From contig CAVSSS010000038.1 in the NCBI GenBank assembly GCA_963730555.1, forward strand, positions 62,001-126,000: 64,000 bases of DNA, in the 5' to 3' direction. Origin of the DNA: Roseiarcus sp963730555. GTDB taxonomy: Bacteria; Pseudomonadota; Alphaproteobacteria; Rhizobiales; Beijerinckiaceae. Below are positions 18,981-27,272 of this stretch, piece by piece; position 1 is the first letter of the stretch; every line of letters begins with the position of its first letter. The notes under the pieces are model-generated. The model saw nothing but the letters and a program-made list of their open reading frames with translations. It was not told where the DNA came from and did not search any database. The translations under genes were made by a program, and so were the position numbers.

Positions 18981-19040
18981 GTAACCCATTGAAAAGTCTC
19001 GATTCGGACGAGAGAATCCAAGGAAATCCAAGAGAATCCA
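18981..19040 (+). repeat. Conserved 18-bp motif followed by three tandem 10-mers (locus 1)
   Basis: GTAACCCATTGAAAAGTC (18981-18998) is followed after 12 bp by AGAGAATCCA, AGGAAATCCA and AGAGAATCCA (19011-19040). The same 18-mer occurs on the minus strand at 36839-36856, also associated with three tandem 10-mers of different sequence (34501-34530). It lies in the 333-bp gap between cytochrome c and mutT. Integrase-type attachment sequences have comparable layout, but no function is shown here. Confidence 0.5.
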
Positions 19041-19109
19041 ACACGTCCGGGCGGGGGTCTTTGCAACGAAACGGTCACGAACCAAGAAAACCCAAACGGA
19101 TCGAGGCGT

Positions 19110-19511
19110 TCACCCCAGCAACTCCTCGAGGTGCGGAATGAGCGGCGGGTCGGCCGGCGGCATGGGGTAGGTCCGCAGATCCTTCGGGCGCACCCATTTC
19201 AGCGCCTGTCCATCGAGAGGCTGGACGAAGCCCTGCCAGCGGCGGCAGACGTACAGCGGCATCAAGAGATGGAAGTCGTCATAAGGATGGCTGGCGAAGG
19301 TGAGCGGCGCGAGGCAGTCGGCTTTGACCGTGATTCCAAGTTCTTCTCTGAGCTCCCGGATGAGCGCGTCCTCGGGTCCTTCGCCCGCATCCATCTTGCC
19401 GCCAGGAAACTCCCACAGGCCCTCGAGCGCCTTGCCCTTCGGCCTTTGCGCGAGCAGCACGCGTCCGTCGGCGTCGATCAGCGCCGCAGCGACGACGAGC
19501 ACCAGCCTCAC
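19110..19511 (-). CDS. mutT: NUDIX hydrolase, MutT-type 8-oxo-dGTP diphosphatase
   Basis: 133 residues. The NUDIX box is complete: GGKMDAGEGPEDALIRELRE followed by ELGI. The start GTG at 19511 overlaps the argJ stop as GTGA, giving the family N-terminus VRLVLVVAAALID; longer versions would lie inside argJ. MutT removes oxidised guanine nucleotides from the pool. Translationally coupled to argJ by the 4-bp overlap. Confidence 0.87.
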   Translation of the reverse strand: MRLVLVVAAALIDADGRVLLAQRPKGKALEGLWEFPGGKMDAGEGPEDALIRELREELGITVKADCLAPLTFASHPYDDFHLLMPLYVCRRWQGFVQPLDGQALKWVRPKDLRTYPMPPADPPLIPHLEELLG

Positions 19512-20749
19512 GAGCGATAGTCGCCGTTGATCGCGACATATTCCTTGGTAAGGTCGCAGGTCCATACCGTCGCGCGCCCGCGGCCGATGCCGAGATCGGC
19601 GGTGATCTCGATCGAGTCGCGTTTCATGTAAGCGGAGGTCTCCGCTTCGTCGTAAACGGGATCGCGCAGACCCTGGTGCGCGACGCGGATCTTGCCGAAG
19701 AAGATGTCGAGCTTATCGCGCTCGGCCTTCTCGCCGGCTTTGCCGACCGCCATGACCACGCGGCCCCAATTGGCGTCCTCGCCGCCGCAAGCCGTCTTGA
19801 CCAAGGGCGAATTGGCGATCGAGAGCGCGATGCGCTTGGCCGCCTTGCGCGTCGCCGCTCCTTCGACCTTCACGGTAATGAATTTGCGGGCGCCTTCGCC
19901 GTCGCGCACCACCTGATGGGCGAGATTGCGCAGAAGCTTGTCGAGCGCGCGCTTAAATTCAGCGCCGCGCGGATCGGCGGCGTCCTCGATCCGCGGCGCG
20001 CGCTCGGCCGCGCCCGTGGCGAAGATCATCAGCGTGTCGGAGGTCGAGGTGTCGCTGTCGACGGTGATCGCGTTGAAGGAGCTTTCGACCGACTTCGACA
20101 GCATCGCCTGCAGCGCTTGAGGCGCGATGGCTGCGTCCGTGAACACATAGGCGAGCATTGTCGCCATGTCAGGCGCGATCATGCCTGCGCCCTTTGCGAT
20201 GCCGTTGATTACGACTTCGCCGTCGCCGAGCTTGACGCGGGCGGTCGCAATCTTTGGATAGGTGTCGGTGGTCATGATCGCCTTGGCGGCGGCGAGGAGC
20301 GCGTCCTCGCGCGCATCCTTAACCAGCGCGTCGATCACCCGCGTGATGCGCTGAGGGTCCAGCGGCTCGCCGATGACGCCGGTCGAGGCCATGAAGATTT
20401 CGTTTGGGCCTGCGCCGATCGCCTTGGCGGCGGTCTCAGTGACTTCAGCCACCGCAGCTGCGCCAACGCCGCCAGTGAAGGCGTTGGCGTTGCCCGAATT
20501 GACGATAAGCGCCCGAGCCTTCCCCTCCTTAAGATGCGCCCGGCACCAGTCGACCGGCGCCGAGGGACACTTGGAGCGCGTGAAGACGCCCGCGACCGCC
20601 GCCGGCCGGTCGAACAGCGCCATCATGACGTCCGTTCGGCCCGAATAGCGCACGCCCGCCGCGATCGTCGCAAAACGAACGCCGGCTATCGGCGGCAAAG
20701 CGGGGTAGGTCTTCGGCGCCAGCGGCGAGAGCGGGGCGGGAGCGGCCAT
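19508..20749 (-). CDS. argJ: Bifunctional glutamate N-acetyltransferase/ornithine acetyltransferase
   Basis: 413 residues, typical length. ArgJ recycles the acetyl group from N-acetylornithine to glutamate in arginine synthesis. The autoproteolysis site is visible as KGAGMIAPDMATMLAYVF, where cleavage before the Thr of ATML yields alpha and beta chains. The SGNANAFTG substrate loop and the C-terminal CDLTKEYVAINGDYRS are also conserved. Downstream of the PPIase gene on the same strand, with a terminator-like hairpin between them; mutT follows directly. Confidence 0.93.
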   Translation of the reverse strand: MAAPAPLSPLAPKTYPALPPIAGVRFATIAAGVRYSGRTDVMMALFDRPAAVAGVFTRSKCPSAPVDWCRAHLKEGKARALIVNSGNANAFTGGVGAAAVAEVTETAAKAIGAGPNEIFMASTGVIGEPLDPQRITRVIDALVKDAREDALLAAAKAIMTTDTYPKIATARVKLGDGEVVINGIAKGAGMIAPDMATMLAYVFTDAAIAPQALQAMLSKSVESSFNAITVDSDTSTSDTLMIFATGAAERAPRIEDAADPRGAEFKRALDKLLRNLAHQVVRDGEGARKFITVKVEGAATRKAAKRIALSIANSPLVKTACGGEDANWGRVVMAVGKAGEKAERDKLDIFFGKIRVAHQGLRDPVYDEAETSAYMKRDSIEITADLGIGRGRATVWTCDLTKEYVAINGDYRS

Positions 20750-20771
20750 GAGCGTTTCCGAGGCAGGAAAG

Positions 20772-20791
20772 AGAGCGGGCGAGCCCGCTCT
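20772..20791 (-). terminator. Hairpin terminator downstream of the PPIase gene
   Basis: AGAGCGGGC (20772-20780) pairs with GCCCGCTCT (20783-20791). On the minus strand the stem is followed by CTTTCCT, a short pyrimidine run. It separates the PPIase gene from argJ and may reduce read-through. Confidence 0.45.
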
Positions 20792-20809
20792 TGCGAAGAC
20801 CTGGTTAGG

Positions 20810-21718
20810 TCAGGGCGTTTTCGGCTTGTCGCCCTCGGCGGGAGCCGCCTTGGTCGGGTCGATAGGGGACGCCTGCTGCGGCAGCGGCTTACCGTCGGCG
20901 TCGAACAACTCGATTTTGGCGGAGTTGTGGAGCTGGAGGACGGCATCCTGCTCCGCCTTCTGGGAGACGTAGCGGGCGGCTTGGTCTTTTACCTGCTCGA
21001 ATGGAGGAAAGCTCTTGGTCCGCACGCCCTCGACCTTGATGATGTGCCAGCCGAACTGCGTCTTGACGGGCTCGGAAATCTCGCCCTCCTTCAGCTTGAA
21101 GGCGGCGTCGGAGAATTCCGGAACCATGCGGTCCTTGGTGAACCAGCCTAGATCGCCGCCATTCCCGGACGGGTCCTTGGAGAGTTCGGTCGCGACCTTG
21201 GCGAAGTCCTCGCCGCCCTTGACCCGCGCGAGCGCCTTCTTGGCTTCGTCCTCGGTCGGCAGCAGGATGTGGCGGGCGTGGATCTCCTGCTGCGGCGGCT
21301 CAGCTTTGGCGGCTTCGTCGTAGGCCTTCCGCTCCGCTTCCTCGGTCGTAGCGGCTTTGCCGATCGAGCTCAGCAGTTCCTCCATCGCCAGTTTCTCGCG
21401 ATAATAGGCAAGCTTGCGCTCGAACTCCGGGGAGGAGGTCAGCTTGTCGGCCTCGGCCTTCTTGGCCGCGAGCCTGAGGTCGATGAGGTAGTCGAGCACG
21501 TACTTTTCCCGCGCCGCTCCTTCGAGCTTCTGCGGCAGGCCGGGCCCGATGTCGACCATCGCGTCGGCGACGTCTTCATCGGTAATCGGTTGGCCATCGA
21601 CCTTGGCCAGCACCTTCGGATCGGCTTGGGCGTGACCTGCGAAGCTCAGCGCTGCGCCAAGGCCGAGCGCGAACGCAGCGACGGCCGCGCGCGAGCGCCC
21701 GGAAAAGATGGTTGTCAT
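20810..21718 (-). CDS. Periplasmic parvulin-type peptidyl-prolyl isomerase
   Basis: 302 residues. Signal peptide ending AGHAQA at about residue 32, then a SurA/PrsA-like N-terminal helical domain (VDGQPITDEDVADAMVDIG). The parvulin domain spans about residues 145-240: EIHARHILLPTEDEAKKA, then FAKVATELSKDPSGNGGDLGWF and the final strand FGWHIIKVEG. It should assist folding of outer-membrane or periplasmic proteins. The C-terminal tail is Pro/Ala/Lys rich. GAGGAG precedes the ATG. Confidence 0.87.
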   Translation of the reverse strand: MTTIFSGRSRAAVAAFALGLGAALSFAGHAQADPKVLAKVDGQPITDEDVADAMVDIGPGLPQKLEGAAREKYVLDYLIDLRLAAKKAEADKLTSSPEFERKLAYYREKLAMEELLSSIGKAATTEEAERKAYDEAAKAEPPQQEIHARHILLPTEDEAKKALARVKGGEDFAKVATELSKDPSGNGGDLGWFTKDRMVPEFSDAAFKLKEGEISEPVKTQFGWHIIKVEGVRTKSFPPFEQVKDQAARYVSQKAEQDAVLQLHNSAKIELFDADGKPLPQQASPIDPTKAAPAEGDKPKTP

Positions 21719-21950
21719 GGGGGACTCCTCTGAGGCGAGCGAAACGCTGTCGCCCGTGATTGTTGTCTACTTGGGGCGCGGCTATAGAGGGAATCGGGCG
21801 ATATTGCGAGGGATAACGAGGGGGCGGCCCCGCAAAAACCCGGCAACGAAAGATCTCGGCGACGCCTTGGCGATCGGCTTCGCTCGAACGCCAAGCCGGA
21901 CGCCGCAATGACTTTGCTGTGGCTTGCGGCGCGCGAGCTCCACTTTTCTC

Positions 21951-21978
21951 TTGACAGGAGAAAATTACCCTCTACATC
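21951..21978 (+). promoter_or_regulatory. Candidate promoter of the alpha ribosomal operon
   Basis: TTGACA at 21951-21956 is a consensus -35 box, and TACATC/CTACAT at 21972-21978 is placed 15-16 bp downstream. A leader of about 155 nt would precede rpsM. Since no ribosomal genes lie upstream, the operon needs its own promoter, and this is the best candidate seen. Confidence 0.45.
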
Positions 21979-22144
21979 CCGCCCATCCTGAAGTCGTTCT
22001 GGGTCCTGGCGCCGTTTTCGAGCGCGTGGGATTTTTTGCGTTCCTACGGATTCTTGGCAAGGGCCGGCCTCCACCGGACGTCGAGACAATTCCCGCGGGC
22101 TTATCGACTTTGTGCGTCGAGGCCGCCGAAATGGAGATGGGTGA

Positions 22145-22513
22145 ATGGCTCGCATTGCAGGCGTTAATATTCCCACCAACAAGCGCGTGGTCATCGCGCT
22201 TCAGTATATCCACGGCATCGGGCCGAAGAAGGCCGAAGAGATCGTCGAGAAGGTGCATATCCCGCCGGAGCGGCGCGTCGCTCAGCTGACGGACGCGGAA
22301 GTGCTTCAGATCCGCGAGACGATCGACCGCGACTATATGGTCGAGGGCGACCTCCGCCGCGAGGTCGCCATCAACATCAAGCGGTTGATGGATCTGGGCG
22401 CCTATCGGGGCTTGCGCCATCGCAAGCAATTGCCAGTGCGTGGTCAGCGCACCCACACCAACGCCCGCACCCGCAAGGGCAAGGCGAAGCCCATCGCCGG
22501 CAAGAAGAAGTGA
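22145..22513 (+). CDS. rpsM: 30S ribosomal protein S13
   Basis: 122 residues starting MARIAGVNIPTNKRVVIALQ and ending in the basic tail with GQRTHTNARTRKGKAK, both diagnostic of bacterial S13 in the 30S head. It is the first gene of rpsM-rpsK-rpoA-rplQ here. The usual preceding genes secY and adk are absent; a convergent-origin PPIase gene lies upstream on the other strand. Confidence 0.97.
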   Translation: MARIAGVNIPTNKRVVIALQYIHGIGPKKAEEIVEKVHIPPERRVAQLTDAEVLQIRETIDRDYMVEGDLRREVAINIKRLMDLGAYRGLRHRKQLPVRGQRTHTNARTRKGKAKPIAGKKK

Positions 22514-22581
22514 CCGCCGCATCGTTTCAACGCATTTCGGATCAGGACGCGCTTTGAAGCGCGATTGAAGGATAGTCTAGA

Positions 22582-22971
22582 ATGTCAAAAGATGCGACCC
22601 GTGTCCGCCGTCGTGAACGAAAGAACATCGTGTCGGGCGTCGCTCATGTGAATTCGACGTTCAACAACACGATGATCACCATCACCGACGCGCAAGGCAA
22701 CACGATCTCGTGGTCCTCCGCCGGCACCATGGGCTTCAAGGGCTCGCGCAAGTCGACCCCGTTCGCCGCCCAGACCGCCGCCGAGGACGCTGTGCGCAAA
22801 GCCTCCGAGCACGGCATGCGGACGCTTGAGGTCGAGGTTTCAGGTCCGGGATCGGGCCGGGAATCGGCCCTGCGGGCGATTCAGGCGGCCGGCTTCAATG
22901 TCACCTCAATTCGCGACGTCACGCCGATCCCGCACAACGGCTGCCGACCGCGCAAGCGCCGCCGCGTCTAA
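22582..22971 (+). CDS. rpsK: 30S ribosomal protein S11
   Basis: 129 residues. NIVSGVAHVNSTFNNTMITI and the C-terminal VTPIPHNGCRPRKRRRV are diagnostic for S11 of the 30S platform. It is 68 bp after rpsM, in the same operon. Confidence 0.97.
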   Translation: MSKDATRVRRRERKNIVSGVAHVNSTFNNTMITITDAQGNTISWSSAGTMGFKGSRKSTPFAAQTAAEDAVRKASEHGMRTLEVEVSGPGSGRESALRAIQAAGFNVTSIRDVTPIPHNGCRPRKRRRV

Positions 22972-23079
22972 CCGCGTTTCTGCGCGCCGATCAGTCAGGG
23001 CGCGCGTATTGCGGATGCGAGCGTCTTCGATCAGCGCTCCAACGAGTCCGCTTATGGTCGAGAAAGAAGGCTACCCGCC

Positions 23080-24096
23080 GTGATTCAGAAGAATTGGCAA
23101 GAACTCATCAAGCCGAAGAAGCTCGATATCGTTCTGAGCGAAGCCTCGCGTAAGGTGGCGACGGTCGTCGCCGAGCCGCTCGAGCGCGGTTTTGGCCAGA
23201 CGCTCGGCAACTCGCTGCGCCGGGTGCTGCTGTCGTCGCTGCAGGGCGCGGCGATCACTTCGATTCATATCGACGGCGTGCTGCACGAATTCTCGTCCAT
23301 CCCGGGCGTGCGCGAGGACGTCGTCGACATCGTGCTAAATGTCAAAGACATCGCGGTCAAGATGCAGGGCGACGGCGTCAAGCGCCTTGTCCTCAAGCGC
23401 CGCGGCCCGGGCGCGGTCACCGCCGGCGACATCCAGACTACCGGCGACATCCAGATCCTCAACCCGAACCTCGTCATCTGTACGCTCGACGAGGGCGCGG
23501 ACTTGCGGATCGAATTCACGGTGATGGCCGGCAAGGGCTATGTGCCGGCTGACCGCAATCGGGCGGAAGACGCCCCGATCGGGCTCCTGCCGATCGACAG
23601 CATGTTCTCGCCGGTGAAGAAGGTCTCGTACCGTGTCGAGGCCACGCGGGAGGGTCAGGACCTCGACAAGGATAAGCTGACGATGACGATCGAGACCAAC
23701 GGCGCGATGTCGCCCGAGGACGCGCTCGCCTACGCCGCCCGGATCTTGCAGGACCAGCTCGCCGTGTTCGTCAACTTCGAGGAGCCGCGTCGCGAGGAGG
23801 CTCAGCACGCGATCCCGGAGCTCGCCTTCAACCCGGCGCTGCTCAAGAAGGTCGACGAGCTCGAGCTGTCCGTCCGCTCCGCAAATTGCCTCAAGAACGA
23901 CAACATCACCTACATCGGCGATCTTATCCAGAAGACCGAAGGCGAGATGCTGCGGACGCCGAACTTCGGCCGCAAGTCGCTGAACGAGATCAAGGAGGTG
24001 CTGGCGCAGATGGGCCTTCACCTCGGCATGGAGGTGACGGGCTGGCCGCCGGAGAACATCGAGGATCTCGCCAAGCGGTTCGAGGAGCACTACTAA
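23080..24096 (+). CDS. rpoA: RNA polymerase alpha subunit
   Basis: 338 residues from the GTG at 23080 (MIQKNWQELIKPKK). The N-terminal assembly domain has GFGQTLGNSLRRVLLSSLQG, and the C-terminal domain (ELELSVRSANCLKNDNITYI; FGRKSLNEIKEVLAQMGL) contacts UP elements and activators. Full length and intact. Confidence 0.97.
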   Translation: MIQKNWQELIKPKKLDIVLSEASRKVATVVAEPLERGFGQTLGNSLRRVLLSSLQGAAITSIHIDGVLHEFSSIPGVREDVVDIVLNVKDIAVKMQGDGVKRLVLKRRGPGAVTAGDIQTTGDIQILNPNLVICTLDEGADLRIEFTVMAGKGYVPADRNRAEDAPIGLLPIDSMFSPVKKVSYRVEATREGQDLDKDKLTMTIETNGAMSPEDALAYAARILQDQLAVFVNFEEPRREEAQHAIPELAFNPALLKKVDELELSVRSANCLKNDNITYIGDLIQKTEGEMLRTPNFGRKSLNEIKEVLAQMGLHLGMEVTGWPPENIEDLAKRFEEHY

Positions 24097-24097
24097 T

Positions 24098-24182
24098 CTT
24101 CTCCCTTTGGGGGAAGGTGTCAGCTGAAGGCTGACGGATGAGGGTTTCCCTCACCCCGAGACCCCTCTCCCGGCGGGAGAAG
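24098..24182. repeat. Palindromic intergenic repeat between rpoA and rplQ
   Basis: The arms are CTTCTCCC (24098-24105) and GGGAGAAG (24175-24182), with internal GGATGAGGG/CCCTCACCC pairing. Same general type as the element at 7145-7217. It lies inside the ribosomal operon, so it is transcribed and may affect mRNA processing. Confidence 0.55.
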
Positions 24183-24243
24183 GGAGAAAAGAGCGGCCGT
24201 TCCGTGGCGCGGCGGCCGCAGACCCGAATAGGAGACAAGCCAA

Positions 24244-24657
24244 ATGTATCACGGACACGCCAAACGGCGCTTCAATCGCACCGCCGAGCATCGCCAGGCG
24301 ATGTTCGCCAATATGGCGCAGGCGCTCATCAAGCATGAGCAGATCACGACCACCTTGCCAAAGGCCAAGGACCTCCGCCCAGTGGTCGAGAAGCTGGTGA
24401 CGCTCTGCAAGCGCGGCGATCTGCACGCGCGCCGGATTGCGATCTCCCGGTTGCGCGACGCCGATCTGGTCAAAAAGCTAATCGATGTGCTGGGTCCGCG
24501 CTACAAGGATCGCAATGGCGGATATACGAGGATCATGAAGGCGGGATTTCGCCCCGGGGACAACGCCGCGATGGCGGTGATCGAATTCGTCGATCGCGAC
24601 GTCGAGGCCAAGGGCAAGGATTCCGGCCCGGTTCAGCCCGCCGCCGCCGAGAGCTGA
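24244..24657 (+). CDS. rplQ: 50S ribosomal protein L17
   Basis: 137 residues starting MYHGHAKRRFNRTAEHRQAM, typical of L17, which lines the exit tunnel rim. The C-terminal extension (VEAKGKDSGPVQPAAAES) is usual for alphaproteobacteria. Last gene of the operon. Confidence 0.97.
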   Translation: MYHGHAKRRFNRTAEHRQAMFANMAQALIKHEQITTTLPKAKDLRPVVEKLVTLCKRGDLHARRIAISRLRDADLVKKLIDVLGPRYKDRNGGYTRIMKAGFRPGDNAAMAVIEFVDRDVEAKGKDSGPVQPAAAES

Positions 24658-24675
24658 GCGCGCAGGAACGACGGA

Positions 24676-24709
24676 GCCCGCGGATCCGCACCATCTCGGG
24701 GTCGCGGGC
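24676..24709 (+). terminator. Possible terminator of the alpha operon
   Basis: GCCCGCG (24676-24682) and CGCGGGC (24703-24709) can pair around a 20-nt loop and are followed by AATAATTCTTCC. The loop is long and the T-run is broken, so this is a modest prediction. Confidence 0.35.
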
Positions 24710-24912
24710 AATAATTCTTCCACCCTGCTTAAGTTCTTCATTGGTTATTTTTTTGGCGGCCTCCCGCCTGCTGACGCCACCGCCAGAACGGAAGAAGAAG
24801 TTATCACCAACCAACGGAGATCACCTCAGCGCGGCCACTGGGCGCCGAGGCCATTCTTTCTCAGTCAGTAAGCGGTCACGGCTCTGCAATCCGGTCGCCT
24901 CAATCACATAGC

Positions 24913-24940
24913 TTGACGATTACGCGCAAACGTCTATTGT
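24913..24940 (+). promoter_or_regulatory. Candidate promoter of the PEP-CTERM gene
   Basis: TTGACG (24913-24918) and TATTGT (24935-24940) are spaced by 16 bp, about 60 bp before the ATG at 25000. The rest of the 340-bp gap after rplQ shows nothing else recognisable. Confidence 0.4.
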
Positions 24941-24999
24941 AGTATCTCGGCGATGGGGTTGCGCCCTTTTAACCATCCAGTGGACGAGGGGATACTGAA

Positions 25000-25819
25000 A
25001 TGAAGTTTCTTAAGACCTTGAATACTGCGGTGTTTTGCGCCGCGGTTCTGGCGCGATTGGGCGCGAAGGCCAATGTGGTGCCTGTCGTAAACCCCTATTT
25101 CGACGAGTTTCCCAGCGCCTTCGATTTTTGACGGGGTGTATACGGTTGGTACGACTGCCGCTACATACTTGTGGTTTAAGACGTGTGGGACCGGCTGCGC
25201 GTTCGCGGACGACAATATCGTCGGCTGGACGCCATCCTCAACATTTGGGCCAGGAATCTCTGGCCAATGGCAAACAGGCGTGGCGCAGAATAAGCTCACA
25301 TTCAAGAGCGATCCGATGATCGGTGGGACGACACCGGAGCCCATCGTCGCCCGCGTGATCAACGCGACCGAATCCCAGGTTGTTTCGACTAAGGCCGTGG
25401 CCGGTGTAACTTATACGCTGAATGTCGATTTGGGATTTGACATTACCCATACTGATAACGCGTCCATCATTCTTGAGGTTGATGGCCATCAGGTGTTGGC
25501 AAACGCGGCTCCGTCCGACGGTCTGACCCGGGCGCAAATGCAGCTGAGCGGGAATTGGTACGACTTCGTGGCTTCCTATACCGCGACAGCCGCGGACGCA
25601 GGCGCTCCAATCGAGATCCTTCTTTCGAGCATGACAAATGGCATAGGATGGGGGTGGTTCGGCGACGTACGGTTGACGGACTCTTTGACCGGGCCGGTGT
25701 TGGATCCGCCGTCGGCGCCGGAGCCCGCGACTTGGGCGATGATGCTGATCGGCTTCGGCGGAATCGCTGGTGTTGCTGCTGTGCGTCGACGGCGAAGTGC
25801 AGCCGCCCAGCTCGTCTGA
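25000..25819 (+). CDS. PEP-CTERM sorted exported protein, one frameshift
   Basis: About 272 residues if corrected. A signal peptide (MKFLKTLNTAVFCAAVLA) starts at ATG 25000, and the C-terminus has the full PEP-CTERM tripartite signal: APEPATWAMMLIGFGG, hydrophobic segment, then RRRR. The middle is beta-rich (VTYTLNVDLGFDITHTDN) like carbohydrate-binding or hapten domains of unknown ligand. The frame is broken at the T5 run 25125-25129; with four T the reading is PSAFDFDGVYTVGTT. PEP-CTERM proteins are processed by EpsH-type exosortase, which is not in this window. Confidence 0.75.
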
Positions 25820-26225
25820 GGGCGGCGACACGAGATGTTGCGGCAAGCCGAGGGCTGATCGGCGTTCAAGCGCGGCAGACGATTGCGCGCCCCCGCGTTT
25901 CTTCTTGAGCCGCGTCGCGACCTTGCCGGGCTTAGGCGTGTGGGGCGGCAGTCGCGTGATCTGCTAACCTTGTCCATCGCCATCCTGCCAAGGTCCTCGG
26001 TCGGAAGATGGCGAAGCATTAGGACTTCGGAAGCCGATGTGGCGACGTCCGGGTTTGGCCGCCTCCAGGATTAGACTAGCGCCGCCTAAGCGGGTCTAAA
26101 CCTTCCGGTTCGGCCCAGACGTTTTCGTGGCTGGGAATTGGCCGGATGAGACGTCAGCGAACGCGTGCAGCTTCTCACGCGTCTTTCCCTCCTCTAATCG
26201 CCAGGCCAATCCAGCTGGGTGTCTA
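25820..26225. other. 406-bp intergenic region
   Basis: No supported gene, RNA or clear repeat was found between the PEP-CTERM gene and the left end of the IS630-family element. Short open frames here have no domain signal. Confidence 0.4.
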
Positions 26226-27272
26226 GAGCGCGATCTGGTTTGACTGAATCGAGGGGATTCCCAAAGGGGCGCGAGTTCGAATTCAACCTGCTGGCTGGGT
26301 TGGAGGCTAGCAGGGATGGCGCGAGCCTATTCTTTGGACCTGCGGGAGCGGGTGGTTGCGGCGGCGACTTCGGGACAGTCCTGCCGCTCGGTGGCCAAGA
26401 CGTTCATGGTCAGCGTCGCCAGCGTTGTGAAGTGGTCGCAGCGCCAGCGCGCGCTCGGTAGTCCGGCGGCGCGGAAGATGGGCGGCCACAGGCCCTACCT
26501 TGTGGCGCGCGAGCGCGATTGGGTTCTGGCGCGGATCGCTGAGAAGCCTGACCTGACACTGCGCGCTTTGCTCAGAGAGCTGGCCGACCGCGGCCTAGTG
26601 GTCAGCTATTATGCGCTTTGGCATTTTCTCCAGCACGAAGGCGTGACGTTCAAAAAAAAGTCTTCGCGCCTCCGAACAGGACCGACCGGACGTCGCCAGG
26701 CGGCGTGAGCGGTGGAAGGCGCGTCAGGCGAGGATCGATCCGAGGCGGCTTGTCTTCATCGATGAGACCTGGGCTAAGACCAACATGACGCGCGCCCATG
26801 GCCGATGCCCCAGAGGCGAACGCCTCGTCGCCAAAGCGCCTTTCGGCCGATGGCGAACCCTCACCTTCCTGGCGGCGCTGCGTCGCGATGGGCTCACCGC
26901 GCCCTGCGTCATCGACGGACCGATCAATGGCGTGAGCTTCCGCGCTTATGTCGAGCAAGTTCTCGCACCCATCCTCGCGCCGGGCGACATTGTCGTCATG
27001 GACAACCTCGGCAGCCATAAGGGCCGCGCCGTTCGCGCCGCCATCCGCGCGGCCAAAGCCAAGCTCTTCTTCTTGCCCGCCTACTCGCCAGACCTCAATC
27101 CAATCGAGCAGGCCCTTCGCCAAAATGAAGACCTTGTTACGCAAGGCCGACGCGCGAACTATCGACGAGACCTGGCGAACCATCGGCGCCCTGCTCAACT
27201 GCTTCACCCCGACAGAATGCGCAAACTACTTCAAAAACGCAGGATATGCTTCAGTCTAACCAGATCGCGCTC
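26226..27272 (+). mobile_element. IS630-family insertion sequence (1047 bp)
   Basis: The terminal inverted repeats are GAGCGCGATCTGGTTTGACT... at 26226 and, read inward from 27272, GAGCGCGATCTGGTTAGACT...: 20 of 21 bases match (26226-26246 vs 27252-27272). TA dinucleotides flank both ends (26224-26225 and 27273-27274), the target duplication expected for IS630. The right end abuts the stop codon of the LuxR-type gene; with the TA rule, the TAG stop is the same before and after insertion. Confidence 0.85.
26316..27259 (+). CDS. IS630-family transposase in three frames
   Basis: About 313 residues if joined. The N-terminal helix-turn-helix region (YSLDLRERVVAAATSGQSCR) is followed by the DDE domain: LVFIDETWAKTNM (D), IVVMDNLGSHKGRA (D) and SPDLNPIEQ (E). 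Frame changes occur at an A8 run (26652-26659; one A fewer gives FKKSLRASEQDRPDVARRR) and at CCC 27112-27114 (one C fewer gives IEQAFAKMKTLLRKADA). The A8 site could be programmed slippage, used by several IS630 elements; the second looks like a point indel. Ends ECANYFKNAGYASV. Confidence 0.85.

Noticed and set aside
18858..19085. A 75-codon minus-strand frame in the cytochrome-mutT gap
   Set aside because: The part that looks protein-like (FSRPNRDFSMGY) is explained by the conserved DNA motif at 18981-18998, not by protein constraint.
19676..21151. A 491-codon plus-strand open frame across argJ and the PPIase gene
   Set aside because: It spans two genes of the opposite strand that have clear motifs (ATML cleavage site, parvulin domain).
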